Below are positions 1-9,900 of a DNA stretch of 64,000 nt, piece by piece. Where the stretch lies: contig NZ_OCND01000001.1 in NCBI RefSeq assembly GCF_900215535.1, positions 1,054,001-1,118,000 on the forward strand, in the 5' to 3' direction. The first letter of the stretch is position 1. Every line of letters starts with the position of its first letter. The notes below the pieces were generated by a model that did not search any database, was not told the DNA's origin, and saw nothing but the letters and a program-made list of their open reading frames with translations. The translations under genes were made by a program, and so were the position numbers. Source of the stretch: Pseudoxanthomonas wuyuanensis. GTDB lineage: Bacteria; Pseudomonadota; Gammaproteobacteria; Xanthomonadales; Xanthomonadaceae.

Positions 1-11
1 GGCCAAAGAAA

Positions 12-36
12 GACCGCCTACGGGCGGCTTTTCTTT
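12..36 (+). terminator. Rho-independent terminator of an upstream gene outside the window
   Basis: A CCGCC/GGCGG stem with a TACG loop (14-27) is followed by CTTTTCTTT. It ends a plus-strand transcript that enters from the left edge. The only gene near it, at 176, starts well downstream. Confidence 0.6.
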
Positions 37-175
37 ATCCGGCCCCGGGGCGTTCCGGCATCCGGGCGCATGCCGACGCGCTCACCGTCACGATTACTGC
101 ACAACATGGCGGCACGGCGGTTTTTTGTTGTCGCCGTTTTGCTATAAAGACGCGTCTTCCGGGGGAAACCGCAGC

Positions 176-505
176 ATGAACCGTCGCGCTTACGCCATAC
201 CTTTGATCGCCCTGCTCGGCCTGGCCGGCACGGCCTCCGCCGATACGCTGCTGATCGACCGCGCCGCGGAAAAACCCGCCGAAGCGGTGCCGGTGCGCGG
301 CCAGACCGCCGCCCAGGTCGAGGCCCGTTTCGGCGCCCCGCAGCAAAAGCTGGAACCGCGCGGCGGGCAGAAGCGCCAGTGGCCGGTGATCAACCGCTGG
401 GTCTACCCGGCTTTCACCGTCTATTTCGAGAAGAACCGCGTCATCGACGTGGTCGCCAACCAGGCCGGGCCGGAGGAAATCGGGCCCAAGCCGCCGATAC
501 GATGA
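176..505 (+). CDS. Small exported BamE/SmpA-like protein of unknown function
   Basis: A 109-residue protein with a clear Sec signal peptide (residues 1-21, cut near ASA-D), so it is probably periplasmic. The mature part has the outline of the SmpA/OmlA (BamE) fold: a 'GQTAAQVEARFGAP' segment, then a W-V-Y-P strand and a 'VYFEKNRVIDVV' strand. There is no lipobox, so it is not BamE itself. I chose the ATG at 176 because the signal peptide begins there; a TTG at 125 would add a tail that does not resemble a signal sequence. A TATAAA at 143-148 is a plausible -10 box. It lies 48 bp before the agmatine deiminase gene. The function is unknown. Confidence 0.75.
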   Translation: MNRRAYAIPLIALLGLAGTASADTLLIDRAAEKPAEAVPVRGQTAAQVEARFGAPQQKLEPRGGQKRQWPVINRWVYPAFTVYFEKNRVIDVVANQAGPEEIGPKPPIR

Positions 506-553
506 TGCGATTGCTCGCAGCAAGCCGGACATGCCTGGTGCGGAGATAACCAG

Positions 554-1600
554 ATGACCGACGCTTTTCGCTTTCCCGCGGAATGGGAGCCCCAGTCCGC
601 GGTCCTGATCGCGTGGCCGCATGCCGACACCGACTGGGCCGAACGCCTGGGCGCGGTCGAGGATACCTATGTCGCGCTGGTCGCCGCCGCCACCCGATTC
701 CAGCCGGTGGTGATCTGCGTGGCCGATGACGACCTGCAGATCTACGCCGAAGCCCGGCTGCGCTCGGCGCGGGTGGATATGGGGCGGGTGCGTTTCGTGC
801 CGTCGGTCGAGTACGACGACACCTGGCTGCGCGATTCCGGCCCGATCACGCTATGCGGCGATGGCCCGCGCTTCAAGCTGCTGGATTTCCGTTTCACCGG
901 CTGGGGCGGCAAATTCGAAGCCAGTCGCGACGACCTGCTGGTCGGCGAGTTGTCCGGCTTAAATGTATTTCATAACTATTTCGTCCAAAGCATTGATTTT
1001 GCTCTAGAAGGTGGTGCCATCGAGACCGATGGTGCGGGTACGCTGCTGAGTACCTGGCGGTGCCTGCACGAACGCCATCCGGAGGCTTCCCGCGAAAGCG
1101 TCAGCGCCCGCCTGTGCGAATGGCTGCACCAGGACCGCGTGCTGTGGCTGGACCATGGCTATCTGGAAGGCGACGACACCGATGCGCATATCGATACCCT
1201 CGCCCGCTTCGCCCCGGACGACGCCATCGTCTTCCAGGCCTGCGACGACCCCGCCGATGCGCACTACGCCGAGCTTGCGGCGATGGCTGCCGAACTGGCC
1301 GCGCTGCGCACCCGCGAGGGCAAACCGTACCGGTTGTTTCCGCTGCCGTGGCCCAGGCCGATCCTCGATGGCGGCCGTCGCCTGGCCGCCTCGTACGCCA
1401 ACTTCTTGATCATCGACGGCGCGGTACTGATGCCGGCCTACGGCGATGCCGCCGATGAGGTCGCCGCTGCCGTGCTGGCGCAGGCATTCCCGCGGCGCGA
1501 GATCGTGCCGGTGCCGTGTCGTTCGCTGATCTGGCAGAACGGCAGCCTGCACTGCATCACGATGCAGTTGCCGGCCGGACTGCTGGCGCCGGTGGAGTAA
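554..1600 (+). CDS. aguA: Agmatine deiminase (peptidyl-arginine deiminase family)
   Basis: Agmatine deiminase hydrolyses agmatine to N-carbamoylputrescine and ammonia, a step in the plant-like route from arginine to putrescine; it acts in the cytoplasm. The 348-residue length is normal for the family. Visible motifs are DDTWLRDSGP (88-97), LEGGAIE (151-157), HIDTLARF (212-219) and the C-terminal NGSLHC with the presumed catalytic Cys334. The partner enzyme (N-carbamoylputrescine amidase) is encoded 2.5 kb downstream on the same strand, with two other genes in between. One oddity is a block at 959-1012 (codons 136-153) that has only 16 G/C in 54 bases and uses TTA, GTA, TTT and CTA codons, unlike the rest of the gene. 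The symbol is by function; the subgroup should be checked by alignment. Confidence 0.88.
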   Translation: MTDAFRFPAEWEPQSAVLIAWPHADTDWAERLGAVEDTYVALVAAATRFQPVVICVADDDLQIYAEARLRSARVDMGRVRFVPSVEYDDTWLRDSGPITLCGDGPRFKLLDFRFTGWGGKFEASRDDLLVGELSGLNVFHNYFVQSIDFALEGGAIETDGAGTLLSTWRCLHERHPEASRESVSARLCEWLHQDRVLWLDHGYLEGDDTDAHIDTLARFAPDDAIVFQACDDPADAHYAELAAMAAELAALRTREGKPYRLFPLPWPRPILDGGRRLAASYANFLIIDGAVLMPAYGDAADEVAAAVLAQAFPRREIVPVPCRSLIWQNGSLHCITMQLPAGLLAPVE

Positions 1601-1766
1601 CAAAACCGCCAACGGTTCGTCGCAACGCGGACTCGCTTGGCCGCACGTCGACAATTTGTTTACATCTCGATGCGTCCGATGGCCGATAACAGCGGCCCAG
1701 GCCGTGCCGTCAATCCCCGAGCAGGCCTGCCCGGAGACTGACGACTCGCTCTAGACGGAGACTGCC

Positions 1767-2738
1767 ATGTACACGCGACGCAAGTTCCTGACTTCGACCG
1801 CCATTGCCGCTGCCGGCATTTCGCTGGCCGCCTGCCGGGAGCAGGCCCAGGCCAATGGCGTACCGCAGAGCGCCGCCCCCGCGGCGGCACCGGCCACGGT
1901 TGCGTCGGCCGGCGTCCTCAACTCCCGCGCGATTCCCTCGTCCGGCGAAAAAATCCCGGTCATCGGCATGGGCACCTCCGGCAGCTTCGAGGTGGGCAAC
2001 AGCGCAGAAGAACTGGACCCGTTGCGCGAGGTGCTCAAGCGCTTCTTCGCCGCCGGTGCGACCGTCATCGATACCGCGCCGACCTACAGCGTGGCCGAAG
2101 ACGTGATGGGCGAGTTGCTGGCCGCGCAAGGCCTGACTGCACAGGCGTGGTTGGCGACCAAGCTGTCCGGCGTGAGCGGCCGCGATGCCGGCCTGGCCCA
2201 GTTCAACGACAGCCTGCGCCGGCTCAGGACCGACAAGGTCGCGCTGTTGCAGGTGCATAACCTGCGCGATGTGAAAACCCAGTTGGCGCTGGCGCGCGAA
2301 CTGAAGGCCGAAGGCAAGGTGCGCTATGTGGGCGTCACCCACTATGTCGAAAGCGCGCAGGACGAACTGGCCGATATCGTGCAGGCGGAAAAACCGGATT
2401 TCCTGCAAATCAATTATTCGGTGGTGTCGCGCGGCGCCGAAAAGCGCGTGCTGCCGCTGGCGCAGGATCTGGGCGTGGCGGTGATGATCAACCGCGCGTT
2501 CGAAGACGGCAAACTGTTCGCCCAGGTCAGGGACAAAGCGCTGCCGGAGGCGGTGGCCACGGCGGGAGTGAGTTCGTGGGCGCAGGCCTTCCTGAAGTTC
2601 GCGCTCAGCCATCCGGCGGTGACGGTGGTCATTCCCGCCACCGGTAAACCGGACCGGCAAAGCGATAACCTGCTTGCGGGATACGGACCGGACCTGGATG
2701 AAGCGCAACGCCAAGCGCTGATTGCGGCATTCGCCTGA
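1767..2738 (+). CDS. Tat-exported aldo/keto reductase family protein
   Basis: A 323-residue protein with a twin-arginine signal (RRKFLTS at residues 4-10) that ends in a possible lipobox (SLAAC). The mature part is an aldo/keto reductase barrel. The Asp-Tyr-Lys-His set seems intact: DTAPTY, a Lys in WLATKLSG and His in LLQVHN. Typical members reduce carbonyls with NADPH, but export through Tat suggests a folded periplasmic enzyme, possibly with a bound cofactor; the substrate is unknown. It ends 8 bp before the transporter gene and probably forms an operon with it. Confidence 0.82.
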   Translation: MYTRRKFLTSTAIAAAGISLAACREQAQANGVPQSAAPAAAPATVASAGVLNSRAIPSSGEKIPVIGMGTSGSFEVGNSAEELDPLREVLKRFFAAGATVIDTAPTYSVAEDVMGELLAAQGLTAQAWLATKLSGVSGRDAGLAQFNDSLRRLRTDKVALLQVHNLRDVKTQLALARELKAEGKVRYVGVTHYVESAQDELADIVQAEKPDFLQINYSVVSRGAEKRVLPLAQDLGVAVMINRAFEDGKLFAQVRDKALPEAVATAGVSSWAQAFLKFALSHPAVTVVIPATGKPDRQSDNLLAGYGPDLDEAQRQALIAAFA

Positions 2739-2746
2739 CCTGCAGG

Positions 2747-4057
2747 ATGAGCGTTCCCCCCCAGCCGCCAGCGCCGCTGCGCTTTCTCGTCCGTCTGTTC
2801 AATGTCGAACCGCACGAGGCGCCTGCGGTGGCAGCCGGACTGGTGATGTTCTTTCTGCTGTTCACCGGTTATTTCATGCTGCGGCCGGTGCGCGAAACGA
2901 TGGGCGTGACCGGGGGCGTCGACAACCTGCAGTGGCTGTTCACCGGTACCTTCCTCGCCACGCTGGCAATGCTGCCGCTGTTCGGCTGGATCGCGTCGAA
3001 GGTGCCGAGGCGACGGATTCTGCCGTGGACGTTCGGTCTTGTCGTGCTGACCCTGCTCGGGTTTGCGCTGGCGATGCTGCTGCGGCCGGACAATCTGTGG
3101 GCCGCGCGCGCGTTCTACATCTGGATCTCGGTGATCAACATGCTGATGATATCGCTGGCCTGGAGCGTGCTGGCCGACGTGTTCGTCAGCGGCGAGGCCA
3201 AGCGGTTGTTCGCATTGATCGCCGGCGGCGCCAGCCTGGGCGGGCTGACCGGCCCGCTGCTGACCACGCTGCTGGTCGCGCCTGTCGGCCATGGCGGTCT
3301 GCTGTTGCTGTCGGCGGCATTCATGAGCGGAAGCGCCGTCGCCGCGATCTGGCTGCATCGCTGGCGCGATCGCCATCCGTTGCCGGCCGGGCTCAATGCC
3401 CCCGAGCAGCGCCGCAAGCCGCTGGGTGGCAATCCATTCGCGGGCGCCACCGCGGTCTTGCGCTCGCCCTACCTGCTCGGTATCGCCGCGTTTGTGGTGT
3501 TGCTGGCCAGCGTCACCACGTTCCTTTATTTCGAGCAGGCGCGGATGGTGGCCGAACACTTCCCGGACCGCACCCGCCAGACCCAGATATTCGGCCTGAT
3601 CGACACCGTGGTGCAGACACTGGCCATCCTGACCCAGGTGTTCCTGACCGGCCGCATCGCGCAGAAGCTGGGCGTGGGCGTGCTGCTGGTGGCGGTGCCG
3701 CTGATTGTCGCCGCAGGTTTCCTGTGGTTGGCGCTGGCGCCGGTATTTGCCGTGTTTGTGGTGGTGATGGTGGTACGGCGCGCCGGCGAATACGCCTTCG
3801 TCCGCCCAGGCCGGGAAATGCTGTACACCGTGGTCCCGCCCGAACAGAAGTACAAGGCCAAGAATTTCATCGACACGGTGGTCTACCGCGGCGGCGATGC
3901 GATCAGCGCCTGGGTCAAGCGCGGGCTGGATCTGATGGCCGAAAATCCGGCGCTGGCGATGTTCATCGGCGCCGGCATCGCCCTGGTCTGGGCCTTTACC
4001 GGCGGAGCGCTGGGGCGTTGGCAAAGGCAGAAGGAGGCTGCCGAGGCTCGTTGCTGA
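2747..4057 (+). CDS. MFS-type inner-membrane transporter (TlcA / NTP-NDP exchanger-like group)
   Basis: A 436-residue hydrophobic protein with about 12 predicted membrane segments, starting around 'AAGLVMFFLLFTGYFML'. The sequence after the first helix (RPVRETMG) and the basic loop 'SKVPRRRILPW' recall the MFS branch that Pfam groups with ATP/ADP translocase-like proteins. Nothing in the sequence proves nucleotide transport, so the substrate is open. It begins 8 bp after the Tat aldo/keto reductase. The 3' end has a short basic tail (RWQRQKEAAEARC). Confidence 0.75.
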   Translation: MSVPPQPPAPLRFLVRLFNVEPHEAPAVAAGLVMFFLLFTGYFMLRPVRETMGVTGGVDNLQWLFTGTFLATLAMLPLFGWIASKVPRRRILPWTFGLVVLTLLGFALAMLLRPDNLWAARAFYIWISVINMLMISLAWSVLADVFVSGEAKRLFALIAGGASLGGLTGPLLTTLLVAPVGHGGLLLLSAAFMSGSAVAAIWLHRWRDRHPLPAGLNAPEQRRKPLGGNPFAGATAVLRSPYLLGIAAFVVLLASVTTFLYFEQARMVAEHFPDRTRQTQIFGLIDTVVQTLAILTQVFLTGRIAQKLGVGVLLVAVPLIVAAGFLWLALAPVFAVFVVVMVVRRAGEYAFVRPGREMLYTVVPPEQKYKAKNFIDTVVYRGGDAISAWVKRGLDLMAENPALAMFIGAGIALVWAFTGGALGRWQRQKEAAEARC

Positions 4058-4144
4058 GCGTGTTCATCCGGCGTGGGCCTGCCGCGCCCGCTTCCGCGCT
4101 AACATGGGCGATTCTCCCCCCACGCCCTGCCCGCAAACGCTACG

Positions 4145-5029
4145 ATGACCCGCAAGACCCTGCCTGTTGCCCTGATCCAGGAAAAAAACCACGGCGACGC
4201 CGATGCCAACCTGGGCGTCATCGAGGCCCGCGTGGCCGAAGCCGCCAAGCGCGGCGCGCGGCTGGTGCTGCTGCAGGAACTGCACAATGGCGCGTACTTC
4301 TGCCAACACGAGTCGGTGGCCGAATTCGACCTGGCCGAGCCGATTCCCGGCCCCAGCAGCGAGCGCCTTGGCCAACTGGCCAAGCAGCACGGCGTGGTGC
4401 TGGTCAGTTCGCTGTTCGAGCGCCGCGCCGCCGGGCTGTACCACAACACGGCGGTGGTCTTCGAAAAGGACGGCAGCATCGCCGGCAAATACCGCAAGAT
4501 GCACATTCCCGACGATCCGGGTTTCTACGAGAAGTTCTATTTCACCCCCGGCGACATGGGATTCACGCCCATCGATACGTCTGTGGGCCGGCTGGGCGTA
4601 CTGGTGTGCTGGGATCAGTGGTATCCGGAAGCCGCGCGCCTGATGGCCCTGGCCGGCGCCGAACTGCTGCTCTATCCCACCGCGATCGGCTGGGATCCCG
4701 ACGATGCCCAGGACGAGAAGAACCGCCAGCGCGATGCCTGGATACTCAGCCACCGCGGCCATGCGGTGGCCAACGGCCTGCCGGTGCTCAGCTGCAACCG
4801 CGTCGGCCACGAACCCTCGCCGCTCGGCGCTTCCGGCATCCGGTTCTGGGGCAACAGCCATGTGCTGGGACCGCAGGGCGAGTTCCTGGCCGAGGCCGGC
4901 GACGAAGCCGAAATCCTCAGCGTCGACCTGGATCTGGCGCGCAGCGAGGACGTGCGCCGCATCTGGCCTTTCCTGCGCGATCGCCGCATCGACGCCTACG
5001 GCGACCTGTTGAAGCGCTACATCGATTGA
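4145..5029 (+). CDS. aguB: N-carbamoylputrescine amidase (nitrilase superfamily)
   Basis: This enzyme cleaves N-carbamoylputrescine to putrescine, CO2 and ammonia, completing the agmatine route begun by the deiminase at 554. The 294-residue protein has the nitrilase triad: Glu45 (LLQEL), a Lys in KYRKMHIPDDP (about residue 120) and a Cys in VLVCWDQWYPEAAR (about residue 157). The stretch 'PDDPGFYEKFYFTPGD' is characteristic of the carbamoylputrescine amidase subfamily. The acetyltransferase gene starts 10 bp after its stop. Confidence 0.92.
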   Translation: MTRKTLPVALIQEKNHGDADANLGVIEARVAEAAKRGARLVLLQELHNGAYFCQHESVAEFDLAEPIPGPSSERLGQLAKQHGVVLVSSLFERRAAGLYHNTAVVFEKDGSIAGKYRKMHIPDDPGFYEKFYFTPGDMGFTPIDTSVGRLGVLVCWDQWYPEAARLMALAGAELLLYPTAIGWDPDDAQDEKNRQRDAWILSHRGHAVANGLPVLSCNRVGHEPSPLGASGIRFWGNSHVLGPQGEFLAEAGDEAEILSVDLDLARSEDVRRIWPFLRDRRIDAYGDLLKRYID

Positions 5030-5039
5030 GAACCGCGGC

Positions 5040-5570
5040 TTGAACCTGACCCTGCGCGACGCCACGCCGGCCGATATCCCGGCCATTACCGCCCTCTATG
5101 CAGACGAGGTGCGCGAACGCGTCGCCACCTACGAGTACGACGTGCCCGACGAAGCCGAAATGGCGCGGCGGATGCGCGAACTGCAGGCGGCCGGCTACCC
5201 CTACTTCGTCGCCGAACTCGACGGGGCCTTCGCCGGCTACGCCTACGCCAGTTCCTACCGCAGCCGCATCGGCTACCGCTGGACCGTCGAAGACACCGTC
5301 TACATCGCGCCCGCCGCGCAGGGCCGCGGCGTCGGCAAGGCGCTGCTGGCCCGCTTGATCGACAGCTGCGAAGCCAAAGGCTACCGGCAGATGGTCGCGG
5401 TGATCGGCGAGCCGGCCAATGGCGCCTCGGTCGCCCTGCACCAACGGCTGGGCTTCCGCACCGTCGGCGTGTTCCATGGCCTGGGCCGCAAGCACGGGCG
5501 CTGGCTGGATACCGTACAGATGCAGCGGGCGCTGGGTAGCGGCGACCGCGATGCCCCTCCCAATGAATGA
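5040..5570 (+). CDS. GNAT N-acetyltransferase of the phosphinothricin acetyltransferase type
   Basis: A 176-residue protein starting at TTG. The start is set by the family N-terminus (LTLRDATPADIPAITALYADEV); the first in-frame ATG would remove this strand. The acetyl-CoA loop is seen as 'AAQGRGVGKALL' and the C-terminal part reads NGASVALHQRLGF, typical of PAT/YncA-like enzymes, which acetylate amino groups of small molecules such as phosphinothricin or methionine sulfone. The natural substrate here is unknown. It follows aguB by 10 bp and ends about 5 bp before the next start, so translation is probably coupled. Confidence 0.87.
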   Translation: MNLTLRDATPADIPAITALYADEVRERVATYEYDVPDEAEMARRMRELQAAGYPYFVAELDGAFAGYAYASSYRSRIGYRWTVEDTVYIAPAAQGRGVGKALLARLIDSCEAKGYRQMVAVIGEPANGASVALHQRLGFRTVGVFHGLGRKHGRWLDTVQMQRALGSGDRDAPPNE

Positions 5571-5574
5571 GCCA

Positions 5575-6819
5575 ATGACCACCGATATTTCCGTTTCCCT
5601 GGCCGCGCAGGCGCTGGCCAGCCAGCCGCACCGCATCGTCGAACGCGGCGGCGTGAGTTTCGCCCTGCTGGGTACCGCGCATGTTTCGAAAACCAGCGTC
5701 GATGCGGTGCGCGCGGCGATCGCCAGCGGCGAATTCGACGCCGTCGCCATCGAACTCGATGCCGGGCGCCTGCAGTCGATCAGCGATCCCGATGCGCTGG
5801 CCAGGCTGGACCTGATCAAGGTGCTGCGCGAGGGCAAGACCCACCTGTTCGCAGCCAACCTGGCGCTGTCGGCCTACCAGCGGCGCCTGGCCGAACAACT
5901 GGATGTCGAACCAGGGGCCGAACTGAAGGCGGGCGCCGAGGAAGCGCGCCGGCGCGAGCTGCCGCTGCACCTGATCGATCGCGAAGTCGGCCTGACCTTC
6001 AAGCGCGCGCTGCACCGGCTGAGCTGGTGGGGCCGCACCAAGATCAGCGCCGGCATCATGGCGGCGATGCTCGGCGACGAGGAAGTCGGCGACGAGGAAA
6101 TCGAAAAGCTCAAGCAGGGCGATCTGCTGGAAGCCAGCTTCGGCGAATTCGCCACCGACAATCCGGCGCTGTACGACACCGTGATCGCCGAGCGCGACCG
6201 CTACATGGCCACGCGTCTGCGCCAGGTCGCCGAGCAGGCCCCCGCTGGCCGCGATGGCGAACCCTACCGGGTACTGGCGGTGGTGGGCGCCGGCCATCTG
6301 CAGGGTCTGGCCGAACACCTGCGCGAAGACACCGCGCCGCCGGCCAGCGTCCTGGCCGAACTGGAGCATCTTCCCAAGAAGAGCGACATCCCGTGGTTCA
6401 CCATCGCGCTGGCGGTCTTCCTGCTGTGCGGTTTCGTCTGGGGTTTCTGGCAGGGCGGCATCGATGTGGGCTCGGACCTGATCGTGCAATGGGTGCTGGC
6501 CACCGGCCTGCTGGGCGCGCTTGGCTGCGCGATTGCCGGCGGCCATCCGCTCAGCATCCTGGCGGCCTTTGTTTCTTCGCCGCTGACCCCGCTGCATCCG
6601 GCGCTGGCATCCGGCACCGTCAGCGCGCTGGTGGAAGCGACGCTGCGCAAGCCCACCTATGCCGACTTCATGGCCCTGCGCGATGACGTGCAGAGCTTCC
6701 GCGGCTGGTGGAAGAACCGGGTGGCAAGGATCCTGCTGAACTTCTTCCTGACCAGCCTGGGTACTGCCATCGGCGTCTGGACCGGCGGCCTGCGCATGCT
6801 GGGCAAGTTGTTCGGCTAG
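5575..6819 (+). CDS. TraB/PrgY family membrane protein
   Basis: A 414-residue protein. The soluble N-terminal part has the TraB family signature: GTAHVSKTS near the start, AIELDAGRL, and a GAGHLQG motif near residue 240. The C-terminal third has several membrane segments (PWFTIALAVFLLCGFVWGF onwards). PrgY shuts down pheromone signalling in Enterococcus; relatives are membrane proteins that may be metalloproteases. In-frame ATGs also occur at 5551 and 5563, overlapping the previous gene; 5575 (MTTDIS) leaves no overlap and was preferred with moderate confidence. Confidence 0.8.
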   Translation: MTTDISVSLAAQALASQPHRIVERGGVSFALLGTAHVSKTSVDAVRAAIASGEFDAVAIELDAGRLQSISDPDALARLDLIKVLREGKTHLFAANLALSAYQRRLAEQLDVEPGAELKAGAEEARRRELPLHLIDREVGLTFKRALHRLSWWGRTKISAGIMAAMLGDEEVGDEEIEKLKQGDLLEASFGEFATDNPALYDTVIAERDRYMATRLRQVAEQAPAGRDGEPYRVLAVVGAGHLQGLAEHLREDTAPPASVLAELEHLPKKSDIPWFTIALAVFLLCGFVWGFWQGGIDVGSDLIVQWVLATGLLGALGCAIAGGHPLSILAAFVSSPLTPLHPALASGTVSALVEATLRKPTYADFMALRDDVQSFRGWWKNRVARILLNFFLTSLGTAIGVWTGGLRMLGKLFG

Positions 6820-6906
6820 ACGGAGCCGCGGCTGCGGGCGACGCCGGTTGTCCGCCGCTTCCGTCCAGAAGATTGCGGCAGCTGACACGGCGGCACCGCC
6901 GTGGAA

Positions 6907-6925
6907 CCGGGCCAGTCCGGCCCGG
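6907..6925. terminator. Hairpin between convergent genes
   Basis: CCGGGCC/GGCCCGG with a 5-nt loop sits in the 119-bp gap between the TraB gene and the minus-strand RND operon. There is no T-run on either side, so it may end transcription only weakly or protect 3' ends. Confidence 0.35.
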
Positions 6926-6938
6926 CTCCGTGCAACCG

Positions 6939-9900
6939 TCACTCGCTATGGATGGCCGCTACCGCTGCGGCCTGCGGACCGCCCTTGCGGGTACGGGCGC
7001 GCCGGATCAACCGCACCGTACCGTAGCGCAGATCGTCCAGAATCGCGTAGATCGTGGGCAGGAACAGCAGGCTGACCACGGTGGAGAATGCCAGTCCACC
7101 CGCGACCGCGCGCGCCATCGGCGAGTACTCCAGACCGCCCAGCACCACCGTCTTGCTCAGCGAGATCGGGACCATCGCCAGGATCGCCGTTCCCATCGTC
7201 ATCATGATGGGGCGAAGGCGTTCGCGGCTGCCCTCCACCAGCGCATCGGTGCGCGATAGTCCCTTGCGGCGCAGGTTGTTGATGTGCTCGACCATGATGA
7301 TGCCGTTGTTCACCACCACGCCCATCAGCACCAGGATGCCGATGAAGGCCATGATCGTGAACGGCGTACCGGTGATCCAGAACAGCCAGAACACCCCGAA
7401 GATCGAGAACAGCACGCAGCTCATGATTGCCGACGGGAACAGCAGCGACTCGAACACCGCCGCCATCAAGATGTAGATCATCACCAGCGCCAGCAGCAGG
7501 TTGAACAGCATCTGCTTCATGCCCTCGGCGTCCTCCTGGAAACCGGAGCCCTCGAACGAATAGGTGTAGCCCGGCGGGAACTGCACTTGCTTCAGCGTCT
7601 CCTCCATCGCCTTGCGCGCATCCGGATTGGTCGTTCCCTCGGTGAGGTTGGCCTGCAGGACCAGATTGGTCTGGCGGTTGTAGCGGCTGATCTGGGTCGC
7701 GGCCGGCACCACCGAGATGTCGACCATGCTCAGCAGCGGTACGGTCCTGCCGTCGGGCGCGCGCACCATGAAGCCGGCGATATCGTTGACGCCAAAACTC
7801 TGCGCGCCCTCGAAGCGCACCCACACCGGCACCTCGGTCTGGCCACGGCGGAACTCGCGCAGTTGCGCGCCGCGCAGCGCCAGGGCGATGAAGTTGGACA
7901 CTTCCTGGGCGCTGAAGCCGAACGCGGCCGCGCGTTCGCGGTCGACCCGCACGTTGAGTTCGGTGTTGCTGTCGCCCGCATCCACCCGTACGTCGCGCAG
8001 TTCGGGCCGGGCCGCCAGCAGCGGGATCACATCGGTGGCCAGATCGTTGAGCATCTGCGTGGAATCGCCGACCAGTTGCACCTGCACGTTCTGCCCGGTG
8101 CCGCCGCCCTGGTTGTTCTGGCCGCGTATGCCCAGCGTCATCCGCGCGGACTTCGGCAGTTCCTCGCTGATCTTGTCGGTGATCGCCTTGCTGTCCTTGA
8201 CCTTGTCGGCAAAGGTGAGCAGCGTCGAGGCTTCGCCCTGCTCGCTGTACCAGGAGTACAGCTGGGCGATCTGGAACCGCTCGCGGTTCCGGTTGAGGAA
8301 GTCCTCCACCCGCACCACTTCCTGCAGCATCTGTTCCTTGGTGTAGCTGCCGTTCCATTGATAGTAGATGGCCGCTTCCTTGCCGCCGCCGCCGCCGAAG
8401 AAATCGACCTTGGTGCCCTTCATCGGCAGAACGCTGGCCAGCACGATCACCAGGATGCCGATCGCGCTCCAGCCGCGGTGCTCCAGCGTCCAGCGCAGGA
8501 TGCCCGCATAGCGGCGCTGCAGCCGCGAAATGACGCCATCCGGATTGTTCACCGCCGGCGGAGTCTTCATCCGCGCCGACAGCATCGGGATCAGGCTGAC
8601 GGCGACCAGCCAGGACGCCAGCAGCGACACCGAGATGGTGATCGCCAGCTGCGCCATGAAGATGCTGATGTTGTTGGTCTCGCCCAGCAGATTGGGCAGG
8701 AACACAATGCAGTGCGACAGCGTGCCCGCAGTCAACGCGATGGCGACGCTGCGGGTGCCCAGGACCGAGGCCAGCTTTGGCTGGTCCGGCATGCGTTCGC
8801 GTTCCTGGTAGATGCTCTCCACCACCACCACCGCGTTGTCCACCAGCATGCCCACCGCCAGCAGCAGGCCCATCAGCGTCAACACGTTGAGGGTGACCCC
8901 GGCAAAATGCATGAAGCCCAGGGTGACGATGAAGCAGATCGGAATCGCCAGCGTGACCATCAGGGTCGAAGGCCAGTGCCGCAGGAAGAAGAACAGCACC
9001 GCGATCGACAGCACCAGCCCGATCGCGCCGGCCTCGGCCAGTTCGGTCAGGGAGTCGGTAACCTCGGCGCCCATGTCCTGGATGACCTTGACGTCGATCC
9101 CGCTCATGCCCGGCTCGCCGCGGATCGTTTCGATCTCCTTGAGCACGTTGCTGGAAACCTCGACCAGGTTGGCGCTGCGTTCCTTGAAGATGTCCAGGCC
9201 TACCGCGGCGCGTCCGTCGAGGCGGCGGCCATAGTCCATGCGTTGGGGTTTGAGCCGCACCTCGGCAATGTCGCCCAGGCGCAGGCCCTGCGGATTCAGC
9301 ACCAGGTCGCGCAATTGCTGCAGATCGGTCAGCTCGCCGACCGGCTGCAGGCGCAGGCGTTGTCCATCGTCTTCGATCTGCCCGGCGGAAATGGAGAAGT
9401 TGACCTTGCGCAGGCGGTCGGCCAGCTCGTTCAGGCTGAGATCGTGGGCGGTCAACCGGCTCGGGTCGATCGCGATCTCCACCTCGTTGGGCGGCGCACC
9501 GCTGACCTCCACCCGCGCCACCCCGGCGATGCGCTCGATGCGCCGCTTCATCTCGCGGTCGATCAGGTCGTACGCGCCGGTCAGGTCGACGTCGCCGGCC
9601 AGACGCACGCGCAGCACCGCCTCATCGCTGGTGGACCACTTGAACACGTAGTAACGCTGGAAATCGTCCGGCAATTCGTCGCGAATCGCGTCCAGCCGCT
9701 CGCGCGCATCGGCGGCGGCGATGGAGATGTCGCGTTCCCAGTCGGAAAACTCGATGAAGATCCCGGCATCATCGGCGCGTGCGCGGCCGCGCATGCGCTT
9801 GATGCCGGTCATCGTTGCCAGCGCCTCCTCGGCCGGGCGCAGCACCGTGCGCTCGACCTCCTCGGGCGTGGAGCCCGTATACGGCAGTTGCACGTACAGG

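Noticed and set aside
2414-4024. Long minus-strand open frame (536 codons) opposite the transporter gene
   Set aside because: The product is rich in His, Gln, Gly and Arg with no fold, as expected from the mirror of a GC-rich membrane-protein gene. The plus-strand frames have clear domains and spacing.
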